Positions 1-6,290 of a stretch of DNA of 6,857 nucleotides are shown here, piece after piece. Under the pieces are notes generated by a model. That model saw only the letters and a program-made list of their open reading frames with translations, searched no databases and had not been told where the DNA came from. The DNA lies in contig NZAF01000044.1 of NCBI GenBank assembly GCA_002686115.1, positions 1 to 6,857 of the forward strand, given 5' to 3'. The position numbers and the translations under genes were made by a program. This DNA is from Halobacteriovorax sp. (GTDB lineage: Bacteria > Bdellovibrionota > Bacteriovoracia > Bacteriovoracales > Bacteriovoracaceae). The number at the start of each line of letters is the position of its first letter. Within the stretch, counting starts at the first letter, position 1.

Positions 1-1381
1 CAACAACATTGGCATCTCTACTTAAGTCTAGAGTTTCAAGATGAGATGCACTTAGAAGATCTCCGCCTGTTACAAGGTCAGATCTCTTTCCTCTAATACC
101 AATCACACCTTTTCTTTTAGTCTTTGTTCGTGAGTAGAGAGCAAAGATTAATATTGCCGGAATAGAGATAGAGAGTACGCCTTTAAGAGCGAGCATTCCC
201 ATTTGGTAGAGAAGTCCCATAGAACTTATAATACCGATGATTTGTGTAAAGGGATAAAAGAGACTTTTATATTGTGGCTTATACCACTGAACTCTTGTTT
301 CTCTTAAAAAGATAACTGCTAAATTTTCAAAAAGATAAATCATAATAATGAACGCTGAAGCGAGTTTGGCGATCTTACTTACATCCATCATGGTGATAAA
401 AATACCTATTAAACTCCCTGATAGAAGAATACTCCATACAGGAGTGAGAAATCTTGGGTTTAGTATTCCAAATTTAGATGGAATAAGACTATCTCTACTC
501 ATTGCAAAAGGAAAACGGCTTCCTGCTAAGAGGCCTGCATTTGCCATTGAAGTCATTGTTAACACTGCTAGTATCGCTATGATTAGTGCAAGACCTCGAC
601 CTCCAAATTGATATGCCATTGTATAAATTGGTTTTAAATTTCCTTTTAAAGACTCTAAAGGAATATACTTTGCTAAGACAAAAGTAGTGAAGCAGTAAAT
701 GACTGTGACTAGGAATAATGAAAACATAATTCCGCGTGGCAGGTTCTTTTCTGGATCTTTTATTTCTTCAGCAATGGCGGCTACTTTTGTAACACCTGCG
801 TAAGAGACAAATACTAAAGCTGTACAAGTGACGAGACCATCAACACCATTAGGAAATAATGTCATTGGAATTTTTGCAAGTGGATTTAAAATGACTGCAG
901 TATCTAATAAAAGAAGAGAGCCTGTTGCAATAATGACGATGAATATTAGAAAGCCACTGACTTTACCGACTCCAAAGATATTTAAAAATGTAATGACAAA
1001 TGTGAGACCTAATGCAAGATATTTAATATCATAATTTGTCATGACACTTAAATATGCGCCAAAGCCCATCAGGGCAAAGGCCGCCTTTAAGAGTATTGAT
1101 ACCCAAAGTCCAAAACCTGCGACTGTTCCTGCAAGAGGTCCAAATGTTCTTTCAAGATAAACATAAGTTCCACCACTTGTTGGCATTGCTGTTGCCAATT
1201 CTGACTTTGATATTGCTGCAGGTAGTACACATATACTGGCAAGTAAATATGCAAGCCAAACACCTGTGCCATTAAGTTCAAAAGCAAGGCCTGGTAGTAC
1301 AAATATTCCAGAGCCAAGCATTGAGCCGATACTTATAGCTATGACAGAAGTGATTCCAAGACTTCTTTCAAGTTTTTTCAA
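1..1381 (-). CDS. APC-superfamily amino-acid permease (C-terminus cut by window edge)
   Basis: Inner-membrane transporter of the amino acid-polyamine-organocation superfamily, probably importing an amino acid by cation symport or exchange; the substrate cannot be read from sequence. I translated 460 residues with no stop. The first helix carries the family glycine motif (GSMLGSGIF, residues 19-27). Further family signatures are a YAGVTKVAAIAEEIKDP stretch (194-210) followed by NLPRGI, and SRFPFAMSRDSLIP (288-301). About 12 hydrophobic segments lie between residues 8 and 416, then a basic turn (RTKTKRK) and a hydrophilic tail from about 417 that continues outside the window, so the protein may carry an extra cytoplasmic domain. 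The start is TTG at 1381..1379: an in-frame TAA lies five codons upstream, AAAGGGA (1395..1389) sits about 8 bases before it, and the next Met is inside helix 1. It lies downstream of the response-regulator operon on the same strand. The family call is firm. Confidence 0.93.
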   Translation of the reverse strand, partial: MKKLERSLGITSVIAISIGSMLGSGIFVLPGLAFELNGTGVWLAYLLASICVLPAAISKSELATAMPTSGGTYVYLERTFGPLAGTVAGFGLWVSILLKAAFALMGFGAYLSVMTNYDIKYLALGLTFVITFLNIFGVGKVSGFLIFIVIIATGSLLLLDTAVILNPLAKIPMTLFPNGVDGLVTCTALVFVSYAGVTKVAAIAEEIKDPEKNLPRGIMFSLFLVTVIYCFTTFVLAKYIPLESLKGNLKPIYTMAYQFGGRGLALIIAILAVLTMTSMANAGLLAGSRFPFAMSRDSLIPSKFGILNPRFLTPVWSILLSGSLIGIFITMMDVSKIAKLASAFIIMIYLFENLAVIFLRETRVQWYKPQYKSLFYPFTQIIGIISSMGLLYQMGMLALKGVLSISIPAILIFALYSRTKTKRKGVIGIRGKRSDLVTGGDLLSASHLETLDLSRDANVV

Positions 1382-1416
1382 ATTAAAATCCCTTTATGTT
1401 TTAAATTTAAGGTCAT
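1378..1416 (-). other. possible 12-codon leader ORF overlapping the permease start
   Basis: An ATG at 1416..1414 opens a 12-codon frame (MTLNLKHKGILI) whose TGA stop (1380..1378) overlaps the permease TTG (1381..1379) in another frame. GAGGA, inside the end of the upstream response-regulator gene, lies about 7 bases before this ATG. The arrangement would allow ribosomes to terminate and restart on the permease, a form of translational coupling. A 12-codon frame can arise by chance, and the permease has its own Shine-Dalgarno-like AAAGGGA inside this frame, so this is only suggestive. Confidence 0.25.
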
Positions 1417-1419
1417 GGT

Positions 1420-2109
1420 TCAATCCTCAATAGGGGAAGATAGTAGCATAAGCCGACGTATCTCAGGAAGGATATGTTGATGATCATTATTGTTAATATG
1501 TATCTCTAAAATATATCCACCAAGCTCTCTATCTAGAGTGACAGATTGAACACCAAATTTATAACCTTTAAAAAACTCACTATGTAGAGAAACAAGACTA
1601 CCCTTAGCAATGTAAGAGCTAGAGTATAGAAAAATTTGGTTTTCATTGAGAGAAGTAATATTCATAGGAACTTCGAAATAGCATTCTCCTGTATCGGAAG
1701 GAACGGCCCGTTGAGGAAATTTTGTATCTGAAGACTTAGTATTTAAAAATACATTTAGCTTGGATACTAAGATATTCTCATCAAGTGGCTTTTGAATATA
1801 GTCGTTAGCTCCGGCTTCGAGGGCCCGATTGATATCGGCGCGAGAGCTTCTTCTAGACATAACGATGATAATCATATCGTTACCAATCTTTTTACGAATT
1901 GAGCTTATTATTCCAAAACCAAAACCTTCATAGTCTCCTAGGTTCAGATCAACAAGACATAGGTTTGGTTTTACTTCAACAACCTTTTGAAAGAAATCTT
2001 TGATATCACTACAGGTTACGACATTCATGCCATGCTTTTTTAACATCACTGATATAAGACTATTTATATCTTTATCATCATCAATGGTAAGTATTGTATT
2101 TGTCGTCAA
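1420..2109 (-). CDS. response regulator: receiver plus degenerate PilZ-like C-terminal domain (second of a pair)
   Basis: A 229-residue cytoplasmic response regulator. Residues 5-123 form an apparently complete receiver: acidic cluster Asp10-Asp12, phosphoacceptor Asp54 (CLVDLNL), switch Ser85, and Lys107-Pro108. After a linker, residues 140-229 look like a beta-rich domain ending in a helix (PEIRRLML). The ITSLNENQIF stretch followed by KGSLVSL (151-175) follows the pattern of a PilZ core, but the c-di-GMP-binding RxxxR and D/NxSxxG residues are absent, so ligand binding is unlikely. It is 229 residues long and aligns along its length with the upstream neighbour, so the two look like a tandem duplication. 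The start is TTG at 2109..2107, three bases after the upstream stop. AAAAGG in the last codons of the upstream gene lies 7 bases before it, and the next Met is inside the first helix. Translation is probably coupled to the upstream gene. The receiver call is firm; the PilZ-like call is inference. Confidence 0.9.
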   Translation of the reverse strand: MTTNTILTIDDDKDINSLISVMLKKHGMNVVTCSDIKDFFQKVVEVKPNLCLVDLNLGDYEGFGFGIISSIRKKIGNDMIIIVMSRRSSRADINRALEAGANDYIQKPLDENILVSKLNVFLNTKSSDTKFPQRAVPSDTGECYFEVPMNITSLNENQIFLYSSSYIAKGSLVSLHSEFFKGYKFGVQSVTLDRELGGYILEIHINNNDHQHILPEIRRLMLLSSPIED

Positions 2110-2112
2110 AAA

Positions 2113-2796
2113 TTAACCTTTTATAGCTTTTATTTTTCTAATTTCTTTTAAGTCATTATCATTTAATCCAACCATCTGAATTTCTGTATCATAGACACCT
2201 GGAGAGATATCTGTACTTGGTGGATTAATGATAAATTGTGCATGATTCAATTCAAGCTTATCTATGAATTCACATTCTAAATTTATTTTTTGTTTCTCTT
2301 GGAACTTAACTTTTGATCTGAGCGTAACATTGACCTCACTAATACTTGTAATTGTTCCAAGAAGCTTACACATGACTCCCGAAAATTTAGGCTCTAAATT
2401 CTTAGCATCAGGAAATTTACAGCTAGGACCTATTTTTTTCATTGTAGTGAGGAGAATATCATTATTAATAGGTTTTACGAGATAGCCATCAGTTCCGTAT
2501 TGTTGAGAAACTGCCAATGCCTTTTTAGACGTAAGAGAAGAAATCATGATAATTTTTATTCTCTTATATGGATCAATCTTTTTGATATCACCAATGAAGC
2601 TAAAACCATTTTCATCTTCAATATTTATATCGAGTAACACAAGATGTGGATAAACTGTTGTAAGAGTGGCCCTAGCAGAAGATAGGTCTCTAGCAACATG
2701 TACTTCATGTCCTACATTTTCAAGAAGAGTTTTAAGATAGTTTAAAACATCTACATCGTCGTCTACAATTAATATGACCTTATTCTTAGATGACAT
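2113..2796 (-). CDS. response regulator: receiver plus degenerate PilZ-like C-terminal domain (first of a pair)
   Basis: A 227-residue cytoplasmic response regulator. The receiver (about 6-122) has Asp12-Asp14, phosphoacceptor Asp56 (LVLLDINIEDENGF), switch Ser86 and Lys108-Pro109, so it should be phosphorylatable. Residues 137-227 form a second, beta-rich domain. The segment GTITSISEVNVTLRSKVKF aligns without gaps with the ITSLNENQIF region of the downstream paralogue, and both end in a short helix containing EIRK or EIRR. The positions matching the PilZ D/NxSxxG motif read Ser151, Ser153 and Asn156, and no RxxxR is present, so c-di-GMP binding is not expected. No helix-turn-helix or enzymatic output is visible. 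The ATG at 2796..2794 overlaps the Hpt stop by one base (TAATG), with GAGGTGG about 11 bases upstream. The gene sits in an operon with an Hpt donor upstream and its paralogue downstream. The fold of the C-terminal domain is inferred, not proven. Confidence 0.9.
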   Translation of the reverse strand: MSSKNKVILIVDDDVDVLNYLKTLLENVGHEVHVARDLSSARATLTTVYPHLVLLDINIEDENGFSFIGDIKKIDPYKRIKIIMISSLTSKKALAVSQQYGTDGYLVKPINNDILLTTMKKIGPSCKFPDAKNLEPKFSGVMCKLLGTITSISEVNVTLRSKVKFQEKQKINLECEFIDKLELNHAQFIINPPSTDISPGVYDTEIQMVGLNDNDLKEIRKIKAIKG

Positions 2797-3089
2797 TAGA
2801 TATATTCCACCTCTATTGTCTGAACATAATTCACAAAACTTTCAATTAGTTTTGAAGCCTTTTCTTGATCGCCGCTTTCTGCAGCTAATTCGATATTTTT
2901 TGCAATCTCACCAAGTTCCTTAAAGCCATAACCGCCTGAGCTGCCAGAAACTTTATGGCCAATCTTTTTGACTCCGGCCAAGTCTCCTGCCTCAATAAGT
3001 TCTTTTAACTGATGACAGTCGTTTTCTCGGTTTTTTAAGAATGTTGGCAATATTTCTTTAAGCTCACTATCAACTTGAACTTTTGCCAT
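2796..3089 (-). CDS. free-standing histidine phosphotransfer (Hpt) protein
   Basis: A 97-residue, apparently all-helical soluble protein about the size of a single Hpt domain. Hpt proteins carry phosphate between receiver aspartates in multistep phosphorelays. The phosphoacceptor is His45 in IGHKVSGSSGGYGF, matching the family pattern H-x-x-[KR]-G-[SA] with Gly49 and Ser50. The usual Lys three residues after the His is Ser48 here, while a Lys occurs directly after the His. The next helix (FKELGEIAKNIELAAESGD) fits the conserved second half of the domain. The ATG at 3089..3087 has an excellent GAGGAG (3100..3095) five bases upstream. As the first gene of the operon, with its stop overlapping the next start, it is the natural phosphodonor for the two downstream receivers and possibly for receivers of the divergent kinase operon. 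Confidence 0.9.
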   Translation of the reverse strand: MAKVQVDSELKEILPTFLKNRENDCHQLKELIEAGDLAGVKKIGHKVSGSSGGYGFKELGEIAKNIELAAESGDQEKASKLIESFVNYVQTIEVEYI

Positions 3090-3120
3090 ATAAACTCCTC
3101 ATATTTTGATTTACCTAATC

Positions 3121-3149
3121 ATTATAACCTAAGTCATGAATATAAGAAG
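3121..3149 (-). promoter_or_regulatory. candidate sigma70 promoter of the Hpt/response-regulator operon
   Basis: Read on the minus strand, a perfect TATAAT lies at 3126..3121. The expected -35 position holds only a weak match (TTCTTA with 16-base spacing, or CTTCTT with 17). Transcription would start near 3114 and leave a leader of about 25 bases containing the GAGGAG ribosome binding site. The -10 box is convincing; a weak -35 suggests help from an activator or only modest activity. Confidence 0.5.
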
Positions 3150-3167
3150 AGAAAAGATTGACCAATT

Positions 3168-3188
3168 CATGAGAGGTTAGCACTCATG
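3168..3188. repeat. inverted repeat CATGAG-N9-CTCATG in the divergent control region
   Basis: Arms at 3168..3173 and 3183..3188 are exact reverse complements around a 9-base spacer, 42 bases upstream of the Hpt-operon -10 and between the two divergent operons. A related TCATGA occurs at 3134..3139, next to that -10. This could be an operator for a dimeric regulator, but 6-bp arms are easily found by chance and no regulator gene is present in the window. Confidence 0.3.
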
Positions 3189-3229
3189 TTCGTATATTAT
3201 CCCCATAAAATCTTACCTAACGTACTAAA

Positions 3230-3257
3230 TTAAAAAAAGTGTTAAAATGATGATAAT
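3230..3257 (+). promoter_or_regulatory. weak candidate promoter for the kinase operon
   Basis: GATAAT at 3252..3257 resembles a -10 box, with TTAAAA at 3230..3235 (16-base spacing) as a poor -35. It would start transcription near 3264, just before AAAAGGA (3267..3273), the ribosome binding site of the kinase. The alternative TATATT at 3193..3198 has no -35 partner. No strong plus-strand promoter is visible in 3090..3279. Confidence 0.25.
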
Positions 3258-3279
3258 CAGATTCATAAAAGGATAATTT

Positions 3280-4764
3280 TTGAAGATTCTCTATTTGGGT
3301 GCATTAAATAACTATTTTAAGCAATTTGAAAGTGATTGCTTAAGAAATAATTATGATGTCATACAAAAAGAATCTCTAACTGACCTTGAGAATATTTATC
3401 ATGACCTATCAATTGCCATAGTCGATGCAGATTTTGAGAAGTCTCATTCATCTGCCTTTGTAGAAAAAATCAGAGATTATGAAAAAAAGAATTTAATTAC
3501 TAGTTCAATTCCAATTATATATATTTCAGAAAATGACAGTATTGATTCACGTGAGAAAGGATTTAGACAGGGAGCAGATGATTTTCTTGATAAATTTGAT
3601 TCAAGTTCAATACTTTTAAAAATAAACTCTATCATTAAACCCAATACATTGTGGCAGGGGATAAATGTTGTTGTTGTTGAAGATGATTTGATTTCTGCAA
3701 AATTTATCTCCCATGTCATCAAAACAAAGGGTGCAAATGTAATAAACTTCTCTGATGGTGTTGAAGCATATGAATATCTCAAAGGAACCGATGAAGTAAA
3801 GGTGGATCTTATATTGACTGATCATATGATGCCTAATTTGTCAGGAATTTCATTTGTTAAGAAAATTAGAAATGAGATTGGGTACAATACTGTTCCTATC
3901 GTCTTTATTTCTTCTATTGAAAACAAGACTGAAGTTTTAGATTTTTATAAAGCGGGTGGTAACGATTATTTATCAAAACCTCTTATTAAGGAAGAGCTCT
4001 TTGTAAAGGTTGATCAATTACTAAGTAATAGATTTAAGTCAAAACTTTTAGAGAGACAAGTCAATGAGCTTGAAAGAGTTAATAGAGTAAAGGATCAATT
4101 CTTAGCTGTTTGTACACATGATCTCCGTACTCCTTTAAATACTATCTTAGGATTAACCAACCTTATTATTGAGGAAGAAAATATTGAAAGTTCAACTCGC
4201 TCTTATCTCGAGCAGATTGATAAGTCGGCCGGAAACCTTTTAGAATTAATTAATGAATTACTAGATCTTAGTTCACTACAAACTGGAAATAGAGATTTTC
4301 AGCTTTCAAAACTGAATTTAGTAAAGGTTATTAAATCATCTCTTAGAAATTTTACAGCTATTAACAATAAGAAAATTCATATGCACTTTTATTCGAGCAT
4401 CAAAGATTCAAGTATCCTAGGGAATGAAACAATGCTTTTAAGAGTCTTCAATAATCTTTTATCAAATGCATATAAGTTCACCCCTGAAAAAGGTAAGATC
4501 TTTACTCATGTTAAAGGTGATCAAGACTGGATTATTGTATCAATTGAAGACTCTGGTATCGGTATTCCTGAGAAGTCTATTGAAAATCTTTTTAATGAGT
4601 TTTCTGGCGCAGGTAGAACTGGTCTCCAAGGTGAGAAAAGTACAGGGCTTGGATTAAGTATTGTTAAAAAAATTATCGATGAGCATAATGGATATATAGA
4701 TGTTAAGAGTACAGAAGGTAAGGGGACAACCTTTACAATTAAATTTTCAAGGATGAAAAAGTGA
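3280..4764 (+). CDS. soluble hybrid histidine kinase, REC-REC-HisKA-HATPase_c
   Basis: A 494-residue cytoplasmic kinase with no membrane segment, signal peptide, PAS or GAF domain. Residues 1-119 are a receiver-like domain with Asp49 and Ser83 but Gly7-Ala8 where the acidic pair should be, and Lys105 followed by Phe, so it is probably a degenerate receiver. Residues 128-248 are an intact receiver: Glu134-Asp136, Asp181 (LTDHMMP), Ser211, Lys233-Pro234. A short helical linker (about 249-272) leads to the HisKA domain with His280 in THDLRTPL. The ATPase domain shows the N box (Asn392/Asn396), G1 (DSGIGIP, 424-430), the F box (LFNEF) and G2 (STGLGLSIV, 454-462), so it looks catalytically complete. 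The start is TTG at 3280..3282, six bases after AAAAGGA; no ATG in frame precedes the first strand. Its stop overlaps the next gene by four bases. Receivers placed before the kinase core suggest that they act as the input. Confidence 0.95.
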   Translation: MKILYLGALNNYFKQFESDCLRNNYDVIQKESLTDLENIYHDLSIAIVDADFEKSHSSAFVEKIRDYEKKNLITSSIPIIYISENDSIDSREKGFRQGADDFLDKFDSSSILLKINSIIKPNTLWQGINVVVVEDDLISAKFISHVIKTKGANVINFSDGVEAYEYLKGTDEVKVDLILTDHMMPNLSGISFVKKIRNEIGYNTVPIVFISSIENKTEVLDFYKAGGNDYLSKPLIKEELFVKVDQLLSNRFKSKLLERQVNELERVNRVKDQFLAVCTHDLRTPLNTILGLTNLIIEEENIESSTRSYLEQIDKSAGNLLELINELLDLSSLQTGNRDFQLSKLNLVKVIKSSLRNFTAINNKKIHMHFYSSIKDSSILGNETMLLRVFNNLLSNAYKFTPEKGKIFTHVKGDQDWIIVSIEDSGIGIPEKSIENLFNEFSGAGRTGLQGEKSTGLGLSIVKKIIDEHNGYIDVKSTEGKGTTFTIKFSRMKK

Positions 4765-5114
4765 AGATACTTTTTGTAGATGACACTGAAGATAATATTA
4801 ACCTCTTTCAATTGTACATGAAATCAAGTGAAGGTATTGAATGTGTTTTTGAAACTGATCCTGAAAAGTCTGTTGACTTAATCAATGATGAGAATTTCGA
4901 TATTATCTTTCTTGATATTGAGATGCCTATTTTAGATGGTTTTCAAGTTATTGAGAAAATTAAAGACGATAAGTCTTCAATTTACGCATTAACTGCACAT
5001 ATCAGTGGCGAAGTTTTTGAAAGAATTAAAAGACATGATAGAATTAAGGGTATTATTACCAAGCCAGTTTTAAAGAAAAAAATAATAGAAGTTATAAGTT
5101 CTGAGGCAGTATGA
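4761..5114 (+). CDS. single-domain response regulator (receiver only)
   Basis: A 117-residue stand-alone receiver with no output domain. It has Asp7-Asp8, phosphoacceptor Asp52 in FLDIEMPILDGF, Thr78 in ALTAH and Lys101-Pro102, so all switch residues are present. The DIEMPxxDG signature is the form common in receivers fused to hybrid kinases, so it may be the kinase's own receiver on a separate chain, feeding an Hpt. The start is GTG at 4761..4763, overlapping the kinase stop (GTGA), with AAGGA seven bases upstream (4749..4753). An ATGA overlap joins it to the next gene. These overlaps imply coupled translation and similar amounts of the three proteins. The specific partner is inferred from position. 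Confidence 0.93.
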   Translation: MKILFVDDTEDNINLFQLYMKSSEGIECVFETDPEKSVDLINDENFDIIFLDIEMPILDGFQVIEKIKDDKSSIYALTAHISGEVFERIKRHDRIKGIITKPVLKKKIIEVISSEAV

Positions 5115-6280
5115 AGCAAAGTTTTAATGACATTTTAGAAGAAAGTAAAATCGAATTTCTTGAAAAGATAGATAAGAAGTTTGATGAATTATATAAAAGC
5201 CTAGAGTCGATGAATGGAAAGATGAGATCTGAAGTGAAGACTGATGATCTTTCAGCTTTAACAAGAGAGCTTCATAATATTCGATCTGTAGCAGGTAGCT
5301 ATGAAATTGACTTTCTAGTAAGCGCTGTTAGAAATATTACTGATCATATCTCTCATATCTATGAATTAAATGCCAATGAGGTTATAGATGGTTCTCTAGC
5401 AAAAGAAATTTTTGATCTTACCCATGTTTTTTTAAAAGATATTAAAACAAACGATAGTGGGGTTCTTGATTCAAAATTAGAATCAATTATTAAAAAGAAT
5501 AATGAAATTAAAAGAGTTTTGCTTGTTGAAAAAGATGATGGACTTGTATCTCATTTTAAAAAGCTTTTTAAAAAATATAAGATATCATATTCTATAGTTA
5601 CATCAGGTAAAGATGCCTTTAACAGATTGCTGGATGAACAATTTGATCTTTTAATCACAGATCTTCATATAGGAAAGTTAGATGGGCCCTCTCTAATTGC
5701 AGCAAATAGAGTTTCTGGGGCATTTAATAAGGATATACAAACGGTTATGTTAAGTGTGAGTTATTTTGATCTCTTGCCATCAATATCAGTTCCAGACCTT
5801 TTTCTTTCTAAGAATGAATCTCTTTTAGAAGAGCTTGATCATTTTTTGGAAAGGTTTTCAAAGGGGGAGTTTGAAGCTAAATTAGAAGATCCGTTAAATA
5901 TCCTTTGTCTTGATGATGATCAAAATATTCATGACCTTTTAAATATTTCTTTTAGAAATCATAATATAAATTATCGATCTTCGTTTGATATTAAATCATT
6001 TACAAAAGAATATCTTAAAGAGAAGCCAGATTTAGTTATCTTGGACTTAGTTCTTGAAGATGAGAGTGGTATTGATGCTATTAATCACTTAAAAGAATCT
6101 GGAGAGTTGTTATCAATCCCTGTTATTATCTTATCAAGTCTAGAAGGTGGACTTAAAAATGAGTTAGTAAAAGATGTTCCTTTTATTATTGCGACACTCT
6201 CTAAACCATTTACACCAAAGTCTATGGGCAAAGAAGTGATTTCACTTTATCAACAAAGCAAAAAGTCTTTAAGACTATAA
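5111..6280 (+). CDS. Hpt-REC-REC phosphorelay protein
   Basis: A 389-residue soluble protein combining a phosphotransfer domain with two receivers and no recognisable output. Residues 1-112 are helical and Hpt-like: His55 in ELHNIRSVAGSYEIDFL matches the family pattern with Arg58 in the place of the usual Lys, then Ala61-Gly62. Residues 134-249 form receiver 1 with Asp184 (LLITDLHIGKLDG) and Ser215. Its acid pair is Glu140-Lys141 and its conserved Lys234 is followed by Asn, so it may be weak or non-functional. Residues 262-382 form receiver 2 with Asp268-Asp270, Asp312 (LVILDLVLEDESG), Ser342 and Lys365-Pro366, apparently intact. The ATG at 5111 overlaps the previous stop (ATGA) with GAGG four bases upstream. 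It probably takes phosphate from the neighbouring kinase or receiver through His55. The Hpt call rests on the motif and helical context and is less certain than the receivers. Confidence 0.88.
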   Translation: MKQSFNDILEESKIEFLEKIDKKFDELYKSLESMNGKMRSEVKTDDLSALTRELHNIRSVAGSYEIDFLVSAVRNITDHISHIYELNANEVIDGSLAKEIFDLTHVFLKDIKTNDSGVLDSKLESIIKKNNEIKRVLLVEKDDGLVSHFKKLFKKYKISYSIVTSGKDAFNRLLDEQFDLLITDLHIGKLDGPSLIAANRVSGAFNKDIQTVMLSVSYFDLLPSISVPDLFLSKNESLLEELDHFLERFSKGEFEAKLEDPLNILCLDDDQNIHDLLNISFRNHNINYRSSFDIKSFTKEYLKEKPDLVILDLVLEDESGIDAINHLKESGELLSIPVIILSSLEGGLKNELVKDVPFIIATLSKPFTPKSMGKEVISLYQQSKKSLRL

Positions 6281-6290
6281 AGTTAGTTAC

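Noticed and set aside
348..1275. Open frames on the plus strand at 348..611, 828..1034 and 1054..1275
   Set aside because: They lie opposite the permease, whose minus-strand frame is continuous and carries family motifs; their translations show no domain pattern.
1087..1317. Minus-strand open frame of 76 codons inside the permease
   Set aside because: Wrong frame relative to the permease; the composition is a frame-shifted shadow rich in Gln, Leu and Tyr.
3158..3163. TTGACC as a -35 box for the plus-strand kinase operon
   Set aside because: No -10-like hexamer occurs 15 to 19 bases downstream; the nearest, TATATT at 3193, is 29 bases away.
3177..3185. TTAGCACTC, identical to the left half of a CIRCE (HrcA) operator
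   Set aside because: The matching GAGTGCTAA half is absent at the required 9-base spacing and no chaperone gene is nearby, so a chance 9-mer match is likely.
3477..4811. Antisense open frames inside the kinase gene (for example 3477..3782 and 4521..4811)
   Set aside because: The kinase frame is uninterrupted with every catalytic motif; the antisense frames lack ribosome binding sites and recognisable domains.
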